Shown here: piece after piece, positions 56,607 through 64,000 of the stretch | Position numbering within the stretch: the first letter of the stretch is position 1 | Layout: each line of letters begins with the position of its first letter | Translations under genes and position numbers: made by a program | Source: Xiphydria camelus | Taxonomy: Eukaryota; Arthropoda; Insecta; Hymenoptera; Xiphydriidae | NCBI GenBank assembly: GCA_963678675.1 | Contig: OY783191.1 | Location: 21,898,299 to 21,962,298, forward strand | DNA length: 64,000 bases | Direction: 5' to 3' | Notes under the pieces: generated by a model | Database searches by the model: none | The model's input: the letters and a program-made list of their open reading frames with translations, nothing else | What the model was told of the DNA's origin: nothing

Positions 56607-57982
56607 CAGGGTGTTTCAAAATTCAGTACAAATATTTGAAGGGCGTATTTTTTAGATCAAAATAAGACTTTTTTTTTCCTATAAACATGTGTCCTAAAAT
56701 ACACCCCCTCCGAGCTACAGCCATCTTAATTTTCATTGAAAAACTCGATTTATGGCATTTTTAGGTCAACAAAATGAATAGAGCACTCATCTTTCAAATT
56801 TTTAGAATATTTGATGCATAATTATTGCAACCACAGTTTAAAATAATCGATTTTTTCCTGTAAACTTTACTACGTAAACATTCCCCCGTTCGTTCATCGG
56901 CGATTATCACGAAAACGGTAAGTTGTATCAAAAAAATGCGACAGCCCAAAATCTTAGATTTTTGTCTGTCCGGCCAGATGGTCGTACTCATTTTTGAAAT
57001 TTCTAAACGGGAACATAAAATTTCGGACATTAAATGTGCATACCCCCCCTCAATCCTCCACCAAATTACGTTTATGCCATTTTAGGGGTAAGAAATCAGT
57101 AGAACCTTCGAAACAGCAGTGGCTTGCAAATTTTGAAGAAATTTGATGAATAATAATTGGAGTCAGAATTGAAAATAATCGATTTTTTTTAATGACAATT
57201 AAGATGGCTGTAGCTCGGAGGGGGTGTATTTTAGGACACATATTTATAGGAAAAAAAAAGTCTTATCATGTACAAACTGAAGAACGTAATTTTTTGGCTT
57301 ATTTCATGACTAAAAGTTAATATAAATATAGGTCCGTAAAAGCTTCGTTACTGATCTACAGGATGTTGAAATTTCAAAAATTTTTTAGTTTTTTTTTCAT
57401 AGCTTATGCAGTGTTTAAGATATTTAGCTCAAATTTGGAATGTAGGTTATGCTGTAGGGCTTATATCATTTAGCATGTCAAATGGTTGTGAGAATCTACA
57501 GGGGGCTATTTTTTTTAGGAATCAGCTCCCTTTTCTCCTCCTGAACTTTTTTACGATGCGCCTCTGGTAGATTCTAAAATAAAAAATAAATTTTCTGTTT
57601 TGTTTACAATCTTTTTGATCTCTTGTAGTTTTTTCGTGTCTGCCACCGTTATCGAGAAAAAACCATAAGAAATACTGCGGGAATGTTCCAAAGAGTACGG
57701 GACTCAATGAGAAGAAGAGCGGAGGCATATGTAAGGGTTGAAGGAGGTCACTTTCAGCAGTTTTGATAACGTTGTCTTTTGTTATGTTTATTATTTAGGT
57801 CTTTCTTATTGTAATAAATCATTGCTATAAAAACCGCGTTATCTGAAAAAATTTTGAAATTTCAACACCCTGTACATCAGTAACGAAGCTTTTACGGGCC
57901 TATGTTTATATGAACTTTTAATCATGAAATAAGCCAAAGAATTACCTCCTTCCGTTTGTACATGATATTTAGGGACACCCTC
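56607..57982. mobile_element. Fold-back element with CAGGGTGTTTC/GAGGGTGTCCC termini
   Basis: Termini are flanked by TA (56605-56606 and 57983-57984). A palindrome of its own (56643-57277, arms about 90 bp with CTCCGAGCTACAGCCATCTT) occupies the left half. The element's own inverted arms are 57276-57356 and 57875-57957. Another MITE sits exactly between these arms (57359-57872). Confidence 0.6.
57359..57872. mobile_element. MITE inserted at a palindrome centre (514 bp)
   Basis: Ends CAGGATGTTGAAATTTC and complement of CAGGGTGTTGAAATTTC, flanked by TA (57357-57358 and 57873-57874). The flanks on both sides are each other's reverse complement (AGCTTCGTTACTGAT and ATCAGTAACGAAGCT), so it entered the TA in the loop of an existing hairpin. 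Confidence 0.7.
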
Positions 57983-58115
57983 TATATACTGTATGTCTTG
58001 TAGATTTTTGAGTTTTGAGCCTCTACGTATGCTGTTGCACATATAGGCCAGGCAATTTATAATTTGAAACCCAACTAAATTATTAATGCACAATAATATT
58101 AATTTATCCTTTTAA

Positions 58116-58242
58116 GGGCCGGTTTTACCAACAGGTATAAACGCAGTATAGCGCTATACTGAGAATAACCATAATGCTTATTGCTGGTTATATTCTCAGT
58201 ATAGCGCTATACCGCGTTTATACCGTGTTGGTAGAACCGGCC
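58116..58242. mobile_element. PIF/Harbinger-like MITE (127 bp)
   Basis: TIRs GGGCCGGTTTTACCAACA and complement of GGGCCGGTTCTACCAACA with TAA on both sides (58113-58115 and 58243-58245). The interior is nearly fully palindromic (CAGTATAGCGCTATACTGAG). Confidence 0.75.
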
Positions 58243-59599
58243 CTAAGTATAGTCGATAATGAAATATTTGATTTGTGGGTGCCAAAAGTCGGCCATAATT
58301 GTTTTTAACAACGAAAAACGTTAAAAAAGGTGACCGCAGTTCCATCTTTCAATATTTACATATTTTTAATCGATTTTTTTAAATGTGAAAATCTGAATAT
58401 TTTTTTCTTTGTTTCTCTCATTTGTTTATGGGAAATTGTTATAAATAAATGAAAAAAAGAATATAATTATCTTTTCTTCTAAGCTTAATATTGTTTGATT
58501 TTTTTCAAGTATTTTTCATCGTTTGCATTTTTTTCATTAACTGATTATTTTACGAGATATGATTTTTTAAAGAATATCGTGAAACGCGTACCCCCTCTAG
58601 CGACGCAAGAGCCCCCTTGAAGGTCTCGCGTCTCTGGCAGTGCAACTCTCCCATTCGTTTGTATTGCAAATATTTGCAATAATTGAACAGATAGCAAAAA
58701 AATAAAACAATATTAAGCTTAGAAGAAAAGATTATTATATTCTTTTTCTCATTTATTTATAACAATTTCGCATAAACAAACGAGAGAAACAAAGAAAAAA
58801 ATATTCAGATTTTCACAATTGAACCATTTTAAAAAATCGATTAAAAATGTGTAAATATTGAAAGATGACAATAAAATGTTAAGAGATCAAAGATTAAGAT
58901 AATTAAATGATGAAAAAATTGCCTTATAGATCATCCGATACGTCAATTAGTTTAAAAGTTAAGCGATTTAAAATGCCATGAAAAAATGGTAAGACAAGTG
59001 TGAAATAAATTGAGCGCAAAAAATACAAAAAATGCTACAAAAATTGTTTTCTTATTGCAAATTATTTTTCGATTCCTTAACTAACGTCCTGAATTTTTTC
59101 ACTTTTAAAATCACTTATTAAGTTAAAAAATTCATTTCACAATAAAAGCGGCACTTTCTACTTTCGTTCGAGGCGGCGCGTTTTTGAAGTCCGACTTCGA
59201 ACGCTCATAACGAGAAAATTATAAACTTCAGGAAAATGCCGTCCTGAACTTTTTTGAAGGAAATTTTATGCACTTTAACTTTAGTTCTATTCATTTTTTG
59301 AGTATCTCGAACCGTTTGGCCGGGGAAAGTCAAAAACCTCACCGCGGTCAACTTTTTAAAAATGTTTTTCGTTGTTTAAACAATTATGGCCGACTTTTGG
59401 CACCCACAAATCAAATATTTCATTATGCATTATACTTAAGGGGGTAGTCTCCTCAAATTTTTTCAAAATTTTGATTTTTCAAAACCGTCATATTCTTGTA
59501 GTCACACACAATATATGTATGTAGAAATACGGCAGAAACTGTGATTTGCTCTGGAAGGTTCAAGAACATGCTCAAAAATTGGCAAAGAAGCAGCGGATC

Positions 59600-59760
59600 T
59601 CGCAAAACGACAAGACGCTGCGCGCATTACACGGGCTAATCGTCGCAGTACTGAAAGTTCTAAAGGAAACAGGACAGCTCTCAAGAATGCTAGATTGGAA
59701 GAAAATGAAGCCTTCGAAGAAGCTGTAGGAATAATGTATGGTGCAGGCATCGCTGATTAA
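59600..59760 (+). pseudogene. C-terminal fragment of an unidentified transposon protein
   Basis: The frame RITRANRRSTESSKGNRTAL continues through an acidic ENEAFEEAVG to MYGAGIAD and a stop at 59758. It is basic then acidic, like a C-terminal tail. The upstream part is missing; the deleted copy at 51234 lacks this portion. I do not recognise the family with certainty. Confidence 0.4.
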
Positions 59761-59766
59761 GGATAA

Positions 59767-60500
59767 CACAGCTCCACAAAAAAAATCGGAAAAATGCTTC
59801 CTCTCTGACCAGACCAGTATATCTTTATGTTTTTGGGGTCGCTGAATCCGAATCCGGTTTCCGTTTGTCCCCATCACGTCACGTTCAAGGTCTTTTCAAG
59901 GTCAAATCCTGGAAAAATAGTCAAATCGATTCAAATTATTATTCCTATATATTTTTGAGGTCGCTGAATCCGAATCCGGTGTCCGTTTGTCTCCATCACG
60001 TCACATTTTTTTTAATCTCAAAAAACCATCAATAGATCATGATTTTCAAAAAGTTAATAGACTTAAACCAAATTCGCTATAGGGGGTTTTTTGGGTCGCT
60101 GACCACGAATCTGAAATCGGGTTTCAACAATTCAAGATGGCGGATCCAATATGGCGGACGAGATTTTTGAAAATCGACGGATTCATGCCGAATTTGGTAT
60201 AAGGGTTTTTTTTTGGGTCGCTGATCATGAATCTGAAGTCAGATCTTAAAAATTCAAGATGGCGGATCCAATATGGAGGACGAGATTTTCGAAAATTTTG
60301 AGTTTTTGTAAATATAACTTCATATTCGTCATCAGCGATCGAAAAAACCCCCCTATACCAAATTTGGCATGAATCCGTCGATTTTCGAAAATCTCGCCCT
60401 CCATATTGGATCCGGATTCGGATTCAGCGACCCCAAAAACATAAAGATATACTGGTCTGGTCAGAGGAAGCATTTTTTCAATTTTTTTTGTGGAGCTGTG
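59767..60500. mobile_element. MITE carrying the GGCGGATCC cassette (734 bp), TAA-flanked
   Basis: Termini CACAGCTCCACAAAAAAAAT and complement, inverted arms about 75 bp (shared GAGGAAGCATTTTT, CAGACCAGTATATC), TAA at 59764-59766 and 60501-60503. The loop is related to 48126-48874 along most of its length. Confidence 0.75.
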
Positions 60501-61268
60501 TAACAGGCTTTTTTTCCAAGGTACAACGATCTATTTCACACACGAACTTCAAACGCGTTTTTTTCGAAACAACGTTTTTAGACCTCGTTGACATGATTCA
60601 AGAAAAACTATCAAACCGATCAGGCTCAAATTTTAAGGGCTTATTCTACACAAGAATGCCTATAACCGGAACTAGCCATACAATTATTTATTAATATTTA
60701 AACATATTATAAGCAATTCAAGTTGCAAATATGAGGTAAACAATTTCAAAAGTCCGCCATTTGTTTTGTTTTTTATCGAAAGTATAAAATCCTAGTTCCG
60801 GCTATAGTGGGAATTCTATATTTCAAGAATCGACTTGAATTTCTGCTTTCAGACATTCCAAAGTCGAGATATCATGTCAACTAGATATAAACAGGAGTAT
60901 GTTTAGACGACTTTATCAAGAAAGAAAATCATCGAAGAACCAAGAAAAACATTTTTCTGTCAGTCGAAGACCTCTAATAGTATATGCGAAAAAATTTAAA
61001 TTGTAAGAAAATATTTACCATGAAAAAAAAATTCTTAAAAAAAGTTTCGTTTCAGGAGACTACCCCCTTAAAAGGATAAATTGACATTATTGTGCATTAA
61101 TAATTTAGTTGGGTTTCAGCCCAAAAAAGAGTATTATTTGGCTGGCCTAATTCCCTTAGACCCTTTTCAGATGCATTGAGGTTTGCACTTATGACCGTTT
61201 TCAAGCAAAATATATATTTTTGCAAATATGTCACTTAGACCCTTTAGAAGTTATACTCTTCAATTGTA

Positions 61269-61336
61269 TATACCGTTTCCTACCTCTCACAATCAGTATC
61301 ATCGCGATCTAAGCACCTTTCTAATCTAGAGTCAAG
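61269..61336 (+). repeat. Direct repeat, copy 1 (partner 63459-63522)
   Basis: About 68 bp (TATACCGTTTCCTACC through GATCTAAGCACCTTTCTAATC) recurring in the same orientation 2.19 kb away. Between them are tandem repeats (61600-61870, with AGCCAATCAGGGC twice) and a palindrome. It could be part of long terminal repeats, but no TG...CA borders or gag-pol are seen. Confidence 0.5.
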
Positions 61337-61419
61337 CTCGTTATCGGGCACAATAGCGAGGCGGTACGTTTCGGCGAACAAAGGTTGCAAATGCACTTGC
61401 AATCCTCCCCGAAAAGCTA

Positions 61420-61600
61420 ATTGCCTAACGGATCGGAAGAAGCCACCCCCGCAGTGGCCACTCTAATAAATACCGCTATATGTGGAATGCTAAGTCAGCT
61501 TGTAAGGCCAAGCGAGGGAAGAATGACGAATTCAATAGATGACCGATCGGGAAGACCTAATACCTGACTCATAAAGACACAAAGGATCAATTCACCATTC
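61420..61600 (-). repeat. Dispersed repeat shared with 55085-55275
   Basis: Inverted copy of the interior of the PIF-like MITE at 54864-55595, with matching TCATCTATTGAATTCGTCAT and GTAATTAGC...AGG words. The part at 62280-62330 with the GGAAGGTAATTTCCGGACAA word is a weaker relative. Confidence 0.55.
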
Positions 61601-61883
61601 AAGGTAGTCTGGCCCATCCGTATGTTCATAAACAAGCATCCGGTACCCTTAATCGTTAGGTACGGAACTCAGGAAATCCTTAGCGTCATACTCTTTCCCG
61701 TTAGGTATGGAATTTGGAAAGTACCCACCGTCATCTTTTGTCCCATCATCATTCCTCCTCTAGCCAATCAGGGCGAACAGCATCATAATACGCTATCTAT
61801 ACCGTCTTCTTCTTTCAGCCAATCAGGGCATACCGTATCAGCCCACGCTATCCCCACCGTCTTGCAATTACTATTATAGACGG

Positions 61884-63150
61884 AGAGCCAGAGCCAAAAA
61901 AAGTCTCTGATTTTACTAAGCCTAGTTTTTTTTATAGTTTATTACAGTGGTTGTGTAGACAAACATACATATGATCGTCAGTCAAGCGAAACTGAGAACA
62001 GGTGTCTCAGGGACGCTATCGAAGTTGTCGTTCCTGCCGAGGTAATAATATGAATTTACTAAGGCTGAAAATCGATATACAACTTGTATATTGCATATAA
62101 ATAAAAGTTATGACAGTTAGTCAGCTGAATGTGGGGACGGAGCTGGTCAGTCAGCAAAAAAAGAAATGAAAATTTCGCGCGCGCGCGCGCTCGGCGTTGC
62201 AGGCGATTTCAAATCAGAGTATAGGAAAGAGCGCAGGTATACTCGTAGGTAAGAGACCGAATTCATGTACACAATAACTCGGGGTCCCAAACCTTCCTTG
62301 GAAGGTAATTTCCGGACAATTCGTAACCAGCCATCTTCCGCAGTGCCCACTCTGACCGGTACCGTCATAAAAGTGATCCGAGCCGGCTAGGAGAGAAGTG
62401 TCCGATGCAGCCGACGAACAATTGGGGAATTTTGATACTTAGTTTATCTACAGAGCGGGTACTGCGGGAGATGGCTGGTTACGAATTGTCCGGAAATTAC
62501 CTTCCAAGGAAGGTTTGGGACCCCCAGCTATTGTGTACATGAATTCGGTCTCTTACCTACGAGTATACCTGCGCTCTTTCCTATACGCATTGTGCGCATC
62601 GGTTGTGGCGCCGTCTTACTCGCCTGGTGAGCAAAAAGTGCTGTACTGGGTTACACGGCACGGGGGTGTACGACTATACATGTGGTCACATGTACACTTA
62701 GGTTTGCCTGTATAAGCACAAGCCGGAAGGTCTGATTGGTTGACAGTGTAACCCATTTGTGCCAATCTTGGCCACTACGCGGCGCTTTCGGCGCACTTTC
62801 GAGATACGCAAGAGGCGTATACTCTGATTTGAAATCGCCTGCAACGCCGAGCGGGTGCGCGCGCGAAATTTTCATTTCTTTTTTTGCTGGCTGACCAGCT
62901 CCGTCCCCACATTCAGCTGACTGACTGTCATAACTTTTATTTATATGCAATATACAAGTTGTATATCGATTTTCAGCCTTAGTAAATTCATATTATTACC
63001 TCGGCAGGAACGACAACTTCGATAGCGTCCCTGAGACACCTGTTCTCAGTTTCGCTTGACTGACGGTCATATGTTTGTCTACACAACCACTGTAATAAAC
63101 TATAAAAAAAACTAGGCTTAGTAAATTCAGACTTTTTTTGGCTCTAGCTC
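61884..63150. repeat. Palindrome with about 330 bp arms and a nested palindrome
   Basis: Arms 61884-62222 and 62812-63150 share CTGAGAACAGGTGTCTCAGG and TTCAAATCAGAGTATA in mirrored order. A (CG)n-rich word GCGCGCGCGCGCGC lies at about 62178. A second palindrome (62222-62320 against 62480-62587) occupies the loop. No gene. Confidence 0.75.
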
Positions 63151-63458
63151 TTGGACTATTAGATGTAAGGTATATATGTCAGGACCATATGTGCATTATT
63201 CAGTGTATGTAACAAAGTGAACAGTGCCGCGTTCAGCACAGAGTGTCCAGTTAAGTCCAGTACATTCGGGTAGTAAGTCCTTCAACTTGCCGTTCGTTTC
63301 AGCTAAGTGTATCTGTTACACTTAGGTGGCTAGTCAGTTAACTTGCCGCTCGAGGCATGTCAGTATAGTGTATCGTATTCAGTACATCCGGAACAACTAA
63401 TTGTAAATCATGGTTAAATATTCAAACTACTGTATCTCTTTAACTCGAATATATAATA

Positions 63459-63522
63459 TATACCGTTTCCTACCGTTCAGTATCATAGCGATCTAAGCAC
63501 CTTTCTAATCTAGAGTCAAGCC
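63459..63522 (+). repeat. Direct repeat, copy 2
   Basis: Second copy of 61269-61336, directly followed by the degenerate coding stretch at 63523-63790. Confidence 0.5.
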
Positions 63523-63790
63523 TAGAAGATGGCTTTGATTGTCGGCGAACCAAGACTGGATTTGGCAGTACTAATGACGGAAACACCGCTCGGCGATATT
63601 TTCAGAACTATAAACAATTTGCAGAAATAACTGGGCTAAATGAAGATATCGTATATTGTTTTTTACATCATACTCCAAGCAGTATCGTCTGGATATAATA
63701 TTCATATTCCTAATTTCAAGCAGTACACACGTTGGAAACGGTAAGAAAGTTTGTGGAGCTGTACGGTTGGTACTACATGCCCACTACACA
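63523..63790 (+). pseudogene. Degenerate transposon protein fragment (GNTARR / ELYGWYYMP type)
   Basis: Frames read in order give EDGFDCRRTKTGFGSTNDGNTARRYFQNY (abbreviated motif GNTARR), then AEITGLNEDIV, then after a shift IILQAVSSGYNIHIPNFKQY, then after another shift TLETVRKFVELYGWYYMPTT. The succession of these blocks is one that I know from a repetitive protein family of insect and cnidarian genomes, for which I cannot give a firm name. At least two frameshifts near 63665 and 63735 disable it. The remainder to the window end shows no homologous frame. Confidence 0.5.
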
Positions 63791-64000
63791 CGGAAAGAAA
63801 AAATCAAGAAATTTTCTAGGGAAAGTTCATGAAAAATTACTGTGCTGTCCCTGAATCGTGGTGCAAACGTCCAGACCAAGAAAAAGTCTGGTGCGCATGC
63901 GTATTTATTACTGATGAGCACCTGACAAATTCTGGTACTGGCACGGTAAAATTTTTGTGAAGAAGAAAGGCTAGTGCGCATGCGTTGTTCTTACTAACAA
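63791..64000. other. No recognised feature
   Basis: Two copies of a GGTGCGCATGCGTA/AGTGCGCATGCGTT word near 63890 and 63975 with AAAAAGTCTGG or AGAAGAAAGGC before them hint at a repeat that continues beyond the window. Confidence 0.25.

Larger units (their letters stand above)
59440..61067. mobile_element. TTAA-flanked element with GGGGGTAGTCTCCT termini (1628 bp)
   Basis: TIR of about 14 bp, TTAA at 59436-59439 and 61068-61071. The left part has the 3' end of a plus-strand coding frame (59600-59760). Element 59767-60500 is nested inside. Its truncated relative is 51234-51740. TTAA points to piggyBac or Kolobok, but the termini do not start CCC, so I leave this open. Confidence 0.7.
58067..61128. 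mobile_element. 3 kb palindrome with three nested insertions
   Basis: Outer arm ends GAAACCCAACTAAATTATTA (58067) and complement (61128). Inner parts 58246-58320 and 59365-59435 also mirror each other. A further palindrome occupies 58370-58860. The left arm is interrupted by a PIF-type MITE (58116-58242) and the right arm by a TTAA element (59440-61067), at the same site in the two arms. No gene of its own is seen. Confidence 0.7.

Noticed and set aside
62178..62191. GC dinucleotide run as a regulatory CpG island or Z-DNA site
   Set aside because: It is a 14 base run inside a palindrome arm with a shorter counterpart in the other arm. There is no promoter or gene next to it.
61269..63522. 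LTR retrotransposon flanked by the two 68 bp direct repeats
   Set aside because: No TG...CA borders, primer binding site, polypurine tract or gag-pol coding sequence was seen between or inside the repeats.

Overview
The window looks like a piece of an arthropod genome, most likely an insect, that is almost entirely repetitive DNA. The base composition is AT-rich. Introns are short GT-AG introns (71 bp in one case) and core promoters are TATA plus TCAGTT-type initiators. The mobile DNA is of kinds common in insects: mariner, pogo, piggyBac-like TTAA elements, PIF/Harbinger-like MITEs, and an AP-endonuclease relic. There are no bacterial operons, no CRISPR array and no rRNA operon. The only part of a probable host gene I can support is one terminal coding exon on the minus strand at 50250-50428.

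Layout. 1-4993 is a nested palindrome with three degenerate tRNA-like units. 5925-7257 holds small MITEs ending in a pogo-type MITE. 7260-9883 is a long-TIR DNA element carrying a broken PIN-nuclease/CXC gene and a (CT)113 tract in one arm only. 9884-16360 is mostly unassigned DNA with several palindromes and MITEs. 16460-22290 is one GTC-rich array split by a Tc1-type IR/DR element (16661-18426) followed directly by a 3.77 kb pogo-like transposon (18430-22194). That transposon has an apparently intact transposase, a second divergent small gene, and about 880 bp inverted arms. 22620-25580 holds an endonuclease relic interrupted by a TTAA MITE, then a piggyBac-type MITE and a mariner relic. 27870-30662 is a second IR/DR element with a PIF/Harbinger-like MITE inside it. 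30839-31560 is an internally deleted mariner-superfamily element.

33875-39251 is the most intricate region. It is a 5.4 kb element with about 100 bp imperfect TIRs and subterminal arrays built on GCCTATATAGGC. A predicted two-exon gene has a 3.1 kb intron containing a near-perfect palindrome of two 1067 bp arms, and the palindrome's loop carries its own spliced PIN-family gene fragment. 39423-41871 holds further fold-back elements and a TTAA MITE. 41880-50250 is mostly featureless AT-rich DNA with a 5S rRNA-like fragment and a few MITEs. 50889-64000 is again a stack of nested elements: a second copy of the 39423 element with a decapeptide-coding minisatellite, mariner, PIF-type MITEs, a 3 kb palindrome hit by different transposons at the same site in its two arms, and a final degenerate transposon gene.

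The general theme is long inverted repeats. In three unrelated elements (18430-22194, 35566-38272, 39423-40741) the 3' end of the element's own coding sequence lies inside the inverted arm, so an inverted copy of that end sits at the other side. Target duplications (TA, TAA/TTA, TTAA) can be read for many elements and give the order of insertion.
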